Below, in pieces: positions 7,706 through 15,302 of a stretch of DNA of 64,000 nucleotides. The stretch is from positions 4,904-68,903 of the forward strand of contig CAZEVK010000004.1 in assembly GCA_964515755.1 (NCBI GenBank), in the 5' to 3' direction. The number at the start of each line of letters is the position of its first letter. The stretch's first letter is position 1. The translations under genes were made by a program, and so were the position numbers. The stretch is from JAGVLN01 sp964515755 (GTDB lineage: Bacteria; Pseudomonadota; Alphaproteobacteria; Rickettsiales; JABSSG01). The notes beneath the pieces were generated by a model that was given only the letters and a program-made list of their open reading frames with translations, did no database searches and had not been told where the DNA came from.

Positions 7706-9502
7706 CTAAGTATTTTCTTTTTCACTAAATTTATTTACAAATTTGCTTATGTCTTTGCGGTTATAAGGTTTTGTAAAAAATCCAATAGCTCCCTGCTGTA
7801 TAGCTTTAAAGTGATCATCCTTATCCGCACTAGCACTTTGAACAATTACAGGAATATTAGCGAGAGACTCATCAGATCTTATTTTTTTCAACACATCTAA
7901 ACCATGCATATCAGGCATCATTAAATCTAGAAATATAAAATCAATTTCACTTGAATGCTTGCTAAGATAATCTAATGCTTCTGCTCCTGTATATGAGCTA
8001 ATCATTTCATATCTATCATTCTTTAAAATCATTCGGATTATATTATGGGATAAATCATCATCATCAATCATTAAAGCAGTACCCTTTATTGAATCAGAAG
8101 AATCTTTTGCTATATTAGAGTCTACTTTTATAGAATTAGAATCAGTATCTTTAGTAAGCTGCATAATTTTTAGTCGTGGTAATGTAAAATGAAAAGAAGA
8201 TCCTATAATTTTATTTTCAGCCCATATTTTTCCATTATGAGCAGCAATAATTTCCTTACAAATTGATAAACCCAAACCTGTACCACCTGCATAATTTTTG
8301 GTTTTACTACTTTGTACAAAAGGATTAAATATTTCCTCTAACTCTTCTTCTGGTATTCCGATCCCTTCATCTTCAATAACAACTTCTAGATTTTTACCTT
8401 GAGTTCTTAAAGAAATGATGACTTTACCGGATTTAGTAAATTTGAAAGCATTCCCCATCAAATTGCGTAAAACTTGAGCAATTCTTTCTGGATCCATCAT
8501 CACAGTGCTATCTAATCCCATTTGTATATTGGTTTCAATAACAATATTTTTATATTGATTAAGATAAAGAGATTCACATTCCACAATCATTTCTCTCAAT
8601 GATTCTTCAAGACTACTTTCTACCATTCTCATATTCATTCTCCCTGATGTAAATTTTGATAAATCTAAAATACTATTCATTATCATTAGCAAACGCTTAC
8701 CTGATTGAGCAACAACTTTCATACTTTTATAGCGTTCATTTTCAGAAGACTCATACCAGTTTTCCAGTAATAATTCTGACAAATTTAATATGCCATTAAT
8801 TGGCGTACGTACTTCATGACTTATATTATTTAGAAAGTCAGTTTTTATATTTAAAGCTTTTTCTAACTCTTCTGACTTTTTCATTAATTTAATGTTAGCT
8901 GCTTTTTCTTCCGCCAAAATTTTATTTTGGTATATTTTCCTTTTTTTGTTAGAACAAATCACTAGGTAATATATCGGAGCACTATAACTACCAAATATCG
9001 CTATCAAATTACTTGGTAAAATTGGATTATCATTAGTAAAATAAAATGCTAGGTATGCTAATAATACACCAGTCAATACAAGAAAAATATAAGCAACCCA
9101 GTCTACAAAAAACGTTAACGATACTATCCCAACCAATCCATTTATTTGCCATATATTTGATTGTGGGTTTTGAAAAAGCATAAAAAAAAAGAAAAATGGT
9201 AAAGAATAAATCAGAGTTAAATACCAATATATTGGCAAAAATCTTCTAACTGATTTTGGCCAGAAATCTTTAAGTATTAATCCCAAGCCAAGTGTAGTAA
9301 CTATAACTCTCAAAGTTAAATTTTCATAGCCGGTAGGATGCGCTATTATCACGTTGAAGATGTAAAATCCTAAATAACAAACAATAGTTGCATAACCAAA
9401 TATAACAAAAAAACTCTCAGATTCTTTGGCATCTTTTAACATACTTTCCCAAAGTTTACTGAACCAATTAGTAATTGTTTTGTTAAGCATGTTTTTATGC
9501 AA
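7706..9502 (-). CDS. CqsS-like hybrid sensor histidine kinase
   Basis: A 598-residue membrane kinase. The first 180 residues hold about six membrane segments with the signature of the Vibrio CqsS and Legionella LqsS sensor region: YENLTLR, then WPKSVRRFLPIYWYLT, then SLPFFFFFML. A HisKA domain follows with phosphoacceptor H229 (NNISHEVRTP), then an ATPase domain with N-box NLMGNAFKFT and G-box GTGLGLSI. A C-terminal receiver carries D526 (LDLMMPD) and K578. CqsS relatives sense alpha-hydroxyketone signals; whether this one does is inference. The start overlaps the end of the upstream SAHH-like gene by eight bases, so the two are coupled. A start at the in-frame ATG four codons later is possible. 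Confidence 0.85.
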   Translation of the reverse strand: MHKNMLNKTITNWFSKLWESMLKDAKESESFFVIFGYATIVCYLGFYIFNVIIAHPTGYENLTLRVIVTTLGLGLILKDFWPKSVRRFLPIYWYLTLIYSLPFFFFFMLFQNPQSNIWQINGLVGIVSLTFFVDWVAYIFLVLTGVLLAYLAFYFTNDNPILPSNLIAIFGSYSAPIYYLVICSNKKRKIYQNKILAEEKAANIKLMKKSEELEKALNIKTDFLNNISHEVRTPINGILNLSELLLENWYESSENERYKSMKVVAQSGKRLLMIMNSILDLSKFTSGRMNMRMVESSLEESLREMIVECESLYLNQYKNIVIETNIQMGLDSTVMMDPERIAQVLRNLMGNAFKFTKSGKVIISLRTQGKNLEVVIEDEGIGIPEEELEEIFNPFVQSSKTKNYAGGTGLGLSICKEIIAAHNGKIWAENKIIGSSFHFTLPRLKIMQLTKDTDSNSIKVDSNIAKDSSDSIKGTALMIDDDDLSHNIIRMILKNDRYEMISSYTGAEALDYLSKHSSEIDFIFLDLMMPDMHGLDVLKKIRSDESLANIPVIVQSASADKDDHFKAIQQGAIGFFTKPYNRKDISKFVNKFSEKENT

Positions 9503-10679
9503 CTAAATTAGATCTATTTAAAGTTCTGCTCATAAAATTATTGTTAAGTTTAATTACCTGACCATCATTTTTACTGTAAAGTACAGCTTCGCAAACCCCA
9601 ATAAACAGCATCGCCATAAAAAATTGATACTGTATTAATGGTACGCTACTTCTGCCACCACCACTAAAATTAACTGGAAAACCACAATTTAGTAAATATA
9701 ATCCATTATAATAAACATCATCGTGTGTATTCCATTTTTTACCAGATAACTGTCTAAATTTTACTCCGTCAAATTCTCTATCAGATGAAGATACGCTTAC
9801 TAAAGTGGCTCCTTCTCTTAAAGAGTCATAATAATGGTGACTCATTATTTTATTACCAGTGGCACCAATAATTATATCAAAATTGCTAAAATCAAGATGG
9901 TCAATTTCACTAAGCTCTTTAGTAGAATCGTAAACTTTTGTATTATGTTGAGAACAATCATTTTTTAGCATTTTACGCACAGCTTTTCCGATTGCACCCG
10001 AACCAACTACTAAAATATCTTTAGAACTCATAGATGAAATGTTAAGCTTTGCTTCAAGATTATCCGTTATAGCTTTTGCAATTAAAGGAGATTCAAATTC
10101 TAATTTTGATCTAGATTGAGCCACATCAATCACTGGAAAATTTAATACCATAGCTGCTAATCTCCGATACCCCGATGATGTATATTCAACCCCACAAATA
10201 TTAGTATAATCTTTAGCTAAATATTGAGCTGCAGCAATCAACGCTCCGCCATCATCTAATATAATAATTTTTGCATCTTTAGCAGGTTGCATTCTCTGTA
10301 TTTGACTTTGTAAAAAGCTTGTAATCGACTCTTTGAATTGTTGATCAAATGATTTATCAGAATCAAACTCTATGCTTGATTTACAAACAAATATCCCCTC
10401 TTTAATCATGTTTTCCATGGTTTTCTCATCGCTAGAATAACATTTACCTATCAATGCAATATTATTCTCATCTAAACCAAGATTTATCATTGAACGAATC
10501 ATCATATGTGCTGAAGGCAGGATATGGTGGCATGCTATAAGATATGCATTTTTTAGATGATCTCTGGGGAATAAATTTTCACTATATTCTATCGCCGGTA
10601 AAAGCATATGCCCTGAATAATGTACATACTCTTTGCGATCGTAAGAGTTTGGCTTCATATAATCACCATCAACTTTCAA
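9495..10679 (-). CDS. S-adenosylhomocysteinase-like NAD-binding protein coupled to the sensor kinase
   Basis: A 394-residue protein with the S-adenosylhomocysteine hydrolase layout. The N-terminal part contains HHILPSAHMMIRSMINLGL, then LDDGGAL and GVEYTSSGYRRL, matching the DDGGD and E-x-T-x-x-G-x-x-R stretches of SAHH. A Rossmann loop VVGSGAIGKAV follows. The region matching the catalytic Lys/Asp pair of SAHH (TKSKFDN) reads SRSKLEFE, so both residues seem replaced. It is also shorter than true SAHH (about 430 or more residues). It may therefore be a non-hydrolytic relative. The overlap with the CqsS-like kinase suggests a role in making, breaking or sensing that kinase's signal, which is inference. 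Confidence 0.7.
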   Translation of the reverse strand: MKVDGDYMKPNSYDRKEYVHYSGHMLLPAIEYSENLFPRDHLKNAYLIACHHILPSAHMMIRSMINLGLDENNIALIGKCYSSDEKTMENMIKEGIFVCKSSIEFDSDKSFDQQFKESITSFLQSQIQRMQPAKDAKIIILDDGGALIAAAQYLAKDYTNICGVEYTSSGYRRLAAMVLNFPVIDVAQSRSKLEFESPLIAKAITDNLEAKLNISSMSSKDILVVGSGAIGKAVRKMLKNDCSQHNTKVYDSTKELSEIDHLDFSNFDIIIGATGNKIMSHHYYDSLREGATLVSVSSSDREFDGVKFRQLSGKKWNTHDDVYYNGLYLLNCGFPVNFSGGGRSSVPLIQYQFFMAMLFIGVCEAVLYSKNDGQVIKLNNNFMSRTLNRSNLVA

Positions 10680-10808
10680 TTACAAAAACAATAAGTTAAT
10701 TTTCATTTCATGTCAATCCTTAACAACACCTAATATATTTTTGTTATTTAGAAGATTTACTCTGTATAAGCGTGAATTTTTGAATCCTTTTAAACGCAAA
10801 ACTTAGTT

Positions 10809-10828
10809 TATTATCACTCATGATAATA
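10809..10828 (-). other. Hairpin after photolyase gene
   Basis: An eight-pair stem TATTATCA/TGATAATA with the loop CTCA lies just past the photolyase stop. It could end or stabilise the photolyase transcript. No clear T-run follows on the minus strand, so it is not called a terminator. Confidence 0.4.
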
Positions 10829-10829
10829 T

Positions 10830-12260
10830 TTAACTGTTTTTTATTACTTTCTTTAATCCATGATAGGCTTTTAATGACTCTTCTCTAGATGCTTTGAGAT
10901 TCACAATTGGCATTGGATAAGTTTTTCCTAAAGTGATACCAGCTGATTTTAAAATACGCTCATCAGCTTCCCATGGCTGAAATAAAAATTCTCTAGATAA
11001 ATGCTTTAGTTCTGGTATAAAATGACGTGTATATTCACCCTCTGGATCAAATTTTTCTCCTTGAGTAATTGGGTTAAATATCCTGAAATATGGCGCCGCA
11101 TCTACTCCAGATCCAGCAACCCACTGCCAACTTGCGCTATTATTTGCAAGATCAGCATCAACTAAGCAGTCCCAAAACCATTCTTGTCCGTAATGCCAAT
11201 GCACTAATAAATTTTTTACTAAGAAAGACCCCACAATCATTCTAACCCTGTTGTGCATATAACCAGTTTGCCAAAGTTCACGCATACCAGCATCTATAAT
11301 AGGAAATCCTGTTTTTCCTTTTTGCCATGCTTTTATAAAATTTTTGTCATTTTTCCATGGAAATTGATCAAAACTAGATTGAAAATTTTTTTGTGGTAAT
11401 TGAGGAAAATGATAAAGAAGATAATAAGAAAATTCTCGCCAACAAATCTCGCTCAAGAACTGATCTACATCTTTTGAATAAGAGTAATCTATTGCTTTCT
11501 TAGCTTGTGCACCATACCAAACTTGATTAGGCGAAATTTCTCCAAAATGTAAATGTGGAGATAGCTTAGAAGTATTCTTCTTTGCAGGATAATTCCTACC
11601 ATCTTTATAATTTAACAAATCGTTTTCTAAAAATTCTTGAAATTTTTTCTGTGCGCTAACTTCACCCACATCCCAGTAATTTTCCATTTTTTTATACCAA
11701 TTTTTGTCTGGTAATAATTTAAATTCATCTAGTTTTTGGCTCGAAACTTTTAGTAAAGAAAGCTTTTGAGGTTTTGGCAATATTTCTCTAGGTTTAGAAG
11801 CACGTAAGCAACCATTACGATAAAACGGGGTATAAACTTTATAAAAGCTTTTATCACTTTTTAATATTTTCCATGGCTCCCATAGCAAAGATCCATTAAA
11901 GCTTTTACACTCAACCTCTAAAGTTTTTTTTATTTCCGTATCAGCTTTAATCCTCCAAGGCTCATAACATCTATTCCAATAAACAGCACCTATGTCATTT
12001 TCATTAATAAGATTCTTAAGTATAATTTTTGAATCACCCATATAAAAATTAAGTTTATTGTCTAAAGATCTGTCCAGACTCTTTAGAGAATTATACAACC
12101 ACCATTTACTAGCACCGCCCATTTTACCAGCATTTGCAATCTCATCATCTAATATATAAATTGGAAGTACCAAACCATTTTTAGCAGCTTCAAAAAGACC
12201 AGGATTATCCGATAATCTTAAATCTTGTCTAAACCAAAAAATAGTAATTTTATTAGTCAT
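10830..12260 (-). CDS. phrB: Deoxyribodipyrimidine photolyase (class I cryptochrome/photolyase)
   Basis: A FAD-dependent enzyme that splits UV-induced pyrimidine dimers using light. It is 476 residues, normal for class I CPD photolyases. The N-terminal antenna domain begins ITIFWFRQDLRLSDNPGL. The C-terminal FAD-binding domain shows FGEISPNQVWY, GFPIIDAGMRELWQTGYMHNRVRM, and WQWVAGSGVDAAPYFRIFNP, including the tryptophans of the electron-transfer path. The gene stands alone on the minus strand, with a 150-base gap to the next gene downstream. A photolyase suggests a life stage exposed to light. A repair function is preferred over a cryptochrome because all catalytic stretches look intact. Confidence 0.94.
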   Translation of the reverse strand: MTNKITIFWFRQDLRLSDNPGLFEAAKNGLVLPIYILDDEIANAGKMGGASKWWLYNSLKSLDRSLDNKLNFYMGDSKIILKNLINENDIGAVYWNRCYEPWRIKADTEIKKTLEVECKSFNGSLLWEPWKILKSDKSFYKVYTPFYRNGCLRASKPREILPKPQKLSLLKVSSQKLDEFKLLPDKNWYKKMENYWDVGEVSAQKKFQEFLENDLLNYKDGRNYPAKKNTSKLSPHLHFGEISPNQVWYGAQAKKAIDYSYSKDVDQFLSEICWREFSYYLLYHFPQLPQKNFQSSFDQFPWKNDKNFIKAWQKGKTGFPIIDAGMRELWQTGYMHNRVRMIVGSFLVKNLLVHWHYGQEWFWDCLVDADLANNSASWQWVAGSGVDAAPYFRIFNPITQGEKFDPEGEYTRHFIPELKHLSREFLFQPWEADERILKSAGITLGKTYPMPIVNLKASREESLKAYHGLKKVIKNS

Positions 12261-12479
12261 TTTGTTCTTGAGATAAAAGTATATTCTATATACATACCAC
12301 TAAATTTTTATAAAGGTCAAATTTTGTATGATTTAAAAACTTTTGATTTAAGCATTATGATATTTCACAACAATACTAAAACTTTTGTGAAGTTAACCCT
12401 GCTGAATTTGCAAACCGTTTTATATAATGAAAATGATTATCAAGTAAAGTAGTTAAATATGAATACCAAAACTAATCAT

Positions 12480-13160
12480 TTAGAAATCTATATCATGAGT
12501 TGAATTATACATATCGCCCGCAATACAGATCATAGTATTGTTACTATCTTTTATTGGTAAAGACTGTAAAGATATTATATTAGTATCATCAGCTCCAATA
12601 TAATTCTGAATAATCTCATGAGCATTGTGAGAAACTTGATCAATAATATTTTCTATCCATTTACCAGCATTGTCTCCAATGTTATCAGCTCCAATGTAAT
12701 TCTGAATAATCTCATATATAGCCTTTGTAGCTGTAAGTGCTGATAGGACTTTATGAACTCTATCATCAAGGTTTATGTACTTTCTTGCCAGCGCCAAAAG
12801 TGGGCCTGCTTGCCATACCAATATTCCTATTTTAAAAATATCTTCTCCCGCATCACCTATATTAGGAAGCTTAAAGATTGATTTAGTCTCATTATTAACT
12901 TCACCCTTAATTAAATATTCAACCTGATCTCCTATATATTCCGCTGGTCCAGACACTACAAACCAAGAAGCACTTATAGCAGCAAAACGCAATGTTATAC
13001 TACTTTGAATCATATATGCACCGGTTATAGCGCTTAGTTTTATTGAATCCTCACATACATCATCAACATGATGATAAAAGAAATTTTTAGAAGTGTTAAA
13101 AGCATCACCTATAGAAATAGCTATCTGATTAAAGGGATTTTTTACAATATTTGATCTCAT
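12480..13160 (-). CDS. Hypothetical protein with an internal 32-codon duplication
   Basis: I do not recognise this 226-residue protein. It is mostly helical with two or three weakly hydrophobic stretches (around residues 45-70 and 110-125). The C-terminal half carries two copies of EIIQNYIGAD separated by 32 residues. They are encoded by a 32-base direct repeat that differs at one base (12588-12619 and 12684-12715). No catalytic motif is visible. It is flanked by non-coding DNA and a tRNA gene, as lineage-specific genes often are. A GATC-rich start region and ATG at 13160 support the frame, but expression is unproven. Confidence 0.55.
   Translation of the reverse strand: MRSNIVKNPFNQIAISIGDAFNTSKNFFYHHVDDVCEDSIKLSAITGAYMIQSSITLRFAAISASWFVVSGPAEYIGDQVEYLIKGEVNNETKSIFKLPNIGDAGEDIFKIGILVWQAGPLLALARKYINLDDRVHKVLSALTATKAIYEIIQNYIGADNIGDNAGKWIENIIDQVSHNAHEIIQNYIGADDTNIISLQSLPIKDSNNTMICIAGDMYNSTHDIDF
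12588..12715. repeat. In-frame 32-bp direct repeat pair inside hypothetical gene
   Basis: Copies at 12588-12619 and 12684-12715 match at 31 of 32 bases (A versus G at the 13th position). Their offset is 96 bases, exactly 32 codons, so the coding frame is kept. This looks like a recent intragenic duplication. Confidence 0.85.
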
Positions 13161-13668
13161 GCATTCTCATTTATAAATTAATAATTAATGAAAATTAGTA
13201 TATAGAAAATTATTTTAGCGTCAATTACCTTTTTAAGAATATAATTACATTTACATATTAAGTTGGGGTTAAAGAGCAAAAATATGACTAAATTTTTTAT
13301 TACAACTTTGGTTTAATATGGTTTCTAGCAAATGATAAATAATCTTCTTTTTTATTTTTTAGTTTTTTATTAAAAATTAAAATAGCATAAATTCAAAAAT
13401 ATTAAATCATTTATTGCTATATATTAATTATCAGAGACAAATCAATGACACCGAAAAGGTTCCAAAATTAAAGTATAACTCTTAATTTCTAAACTACTCT
13501 GTTTCAGTATTAGTATAGGGCTAATTTTAAGCACCTAAAAAGTAATAAGATAATAAGTAGTATTATAAAATTCAACAATCATAATACTTCTTACGTCAAA
13601 GCAGAGTTGGATAAATATATGTGCTAATCTAGCTGTATATATTTTAGTGATTAAAATAGCTATCACAT
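13161..13668. other. Non-coding AT-rich stretch before tRNA-Arg
   Basis: About 500 bases without a convincing gene on either strand. The only structure I see is an eight-pair inverted repeat, AGTATTAT (13559-13566) with ATAATACT (13581-13588). No tRNA-like or protein-like remnant was recognised. Part of it should hold the promoter of the hypothetical gene at 12480-13160. Confidence 0.5.
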
Positions 13669-13745
13669 TGGTGCAACCGGCGGGATTTGAACCTGCGACC
13701 CCAAGATTAGGAATCTTGTGCTCTATCCAACTGAGCTACAGCTGC
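13669..13745 (-). tRNA. trnR-CCU: tRNA-Arg (anticodon CCT)
   Basis: A 77-base cloverleaf read on the minus strand with the terminal CCA encoded (13669-13671). The acceptor pairs GCAGCTG with CGGTTGC and has two G-U pairs. The anticodon stem is CAAGA/TCTTG with loop TTCCTAA, giving anticodon CCT, which reads AGG arginine codons. The T arm GCAGG-TTCAAAT-CCCGC has one A-C mismatch in the stem. Confidence 0.95.
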
Positions 13746-13788
13746 ACACTATTATCTATAACTAAATTCAATGATTTTGTCACCAATA

Positions 13789-14799
13789 TTAGAAACTATC
13801 TTTTTGAATAATTTTATTCAAAACCGTATACTCAAATAAAACCTTATGATCAGTATTTTTAGATTTGCACAGTAACTCTAAATCTGTAAGCACAGTAATA
13901 ATATCTTGTAATTGCATAAGAGAATATCTTTTAAGACAGTTCGTAAATTTTGGAACATATTTAAAAAAAACTTGTGGAGTAATCTTTTGCATTGCTTGCT
14001 CTAATGTCATGCCATTTTTTATAAAACTCTGCACTTTAAGCAATTGCTGAAAACACCTAGCAATTGATCTGATAACAGTAATAATGTTAGTTTTACTATC
14101 CAACAACTGTCTTAGCCTTAAATCAAAATCCGTACTGTTTCCTAAAGCAACATCAAAACAAAAATCATCAATTGAACAACTACCTGACAAGCTTATTAAT
14201 TTTTTTGTCTGTTCAAGAGATACTTTACCTGTCTCTTGAGCAAATAATATTAATTTATCCAACTCAGATAACAGCACTAAACGATCAAAATTAACATTTG
14301 CTACCAAATAATCTAAAGTCTCTTTATCTATATTAATTTTATGTTGTTTTAACTTACTTTCAACGATTGCTTTAGTTGTTGCATATTCATCGTGATAACA
14401 AGCAATAACTGCTAAGTTTTTTTCAGTTTCAAAAAATTTTCTGATCGCAGCATTTGAAACTAATTCTGAAGCCTTAAATATTACAAAAACATCATTATTT
14501 AAATTCAACAATAAATCTTTAAACCATACAGGTAAAACCTTTTCTACTTCATTTATTAAAACAATTTTTTTTTCTTTAGTTAAACTATGAGAATTGAGTT
14601 CGTTATAAAGTAATTCAGGATTTTTTATAATTGAATTATATTGCAAGCTAGTAAAATTAAAGATAGTTTGTTCGCCTGGAATAAGTTTATTAATAATATT
14701 ATCGACGGTTTGTGACACCACTCCGTAATCATTGCCATATACTAGCACTGACTTGAATTGTTTTATATTAGATTCAAAATTACGATAATTTATTTTCAT
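13789..14799 (-). CDS. holA: DNA polymerase III subunit delta
   Basis: The clamp-loader subunit that opens the beta sliding clamp. It is 336 residues, the normal length. It has the family layout: an AAA+-like N-terminal domain without a Walker motif (VLVYGNDYGVVSQTVDNI at about 18-35), a central lid, and a helical C-terminal domain. It overlaps the end of lptE by 20 bases. The order leuS-lptE-holA is conserved in alphaproteobacteria and supports the call despite low sequence conservation. The delta-prime partner holB is at 51358. Confidence 0.9.
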   Translation of the reverse strand: MKINYRNFESNIKQFKSVLVYGNDYGVVSQTVDNIINKLIPGEQTIFNFTSLQYNSIIKNPELLYNELNSHSLTKEKKIVLINEVEKVLPVWFKDLLLNLNNDVFVIFKASELVSNAAIRKFFETEKNLAVIACYHDEYATTKAIVESKLKQHKINIDKETLDYLVANVNFDRLVLLSELDKLILFAQETGKVSLEQTKKLISLSGSCSIDDFCFDVALGNSTDFDLRLRQLLDSKTNIITVIRSIARCFQQLLKVQSFIKNGMTLEQAMQKITPQVFFKYVPKFTNCLKRYSLMQLQDIITVLTDLELLCKSKNTDHKVLFEYTVLNKIIQKDSF

Positions 14800-15301
14800 G
14801 CTTTAGCGTTTTTTGATATTTTACTAGAGCTATAATTAAACGTTTTTTTATAGTAGACGCTAATTCTTGCAAAGAATTATCATAAGTTTTCTTTTCAAGG
14901 GCATATGTTGCGTACTCCGAAGATAATTCAGAAAAACTAACAGAAAACCTTATAACTCCTTGATCAATAATTTTTCCTGACAAAATTTCTTTTAAATTAT
15001 AATTTGCGGTAATATTATGTTGCTTAGTTGTAATTGTACTATCCTTTTGTACTAATAAGCTAGAGATAGAATCAGTAACATCAATGGATAAATCAAAAAG
15101 CTTCTCAGTATTCATACCGTTTGGATCTAGCTCATCTTCAAGATAATTACGCAACTTATATGATTGCTCGCTTTTTAAATGAACAATCCTAATCTCTGAT
15201 AATGAGCAATTAGATTCAGATTCAAAACTTGTGGAATAGATAGGTTTAAAACCGCAAGCTGCAAGTAAAACCATAATTGCTAAACTAAAATAAAAACGCA
15301 T
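14780..15301 (-). CDS. lptE: LPS-assembly lipoprotein LptE
   Basis: An outer-membrane lipoprotein that plugs the LptD barrel and delivers lipopolysaccharide to the cell surface. It is 173 residues with a lipoprotein signal ending LLAAC, so the lipidated cysteine is C16, followed by GFKPIYS, typical of alphaproteobacterial LptE. It sits between leuS (one-base gap) and holA (20-base overlap), its conserved position. Its presence implies that this organism still makes LPS or a related glycolipid. LptD is not in the window. Confidence 0.88.
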   Translation of the reverse strand: MRFYFSLAIMVLLAACGFKPIYSTSFESESNCSLSEIRIVHLKSEQSYKLRNYLEDELDPNGMNTEKLFDLSIDVTDSISSLLVQKDSTITTKQHNITANYNLKEILSGKIIDQGVIRFSVSFSELSSEYATYALEKKTYDNSLQELASTIKKRLIIALVKYQKTLKHENKLS

Positions 15302-15302
15302 A

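Noticed and set aside
12225..12452. 75-codon plus-strand open frame overlapping the photolyase start
   Set aside because: No ribosome-binding site, no recognisable product, AT-rich random-looking composition, and its start lies inside the photolyase gene.
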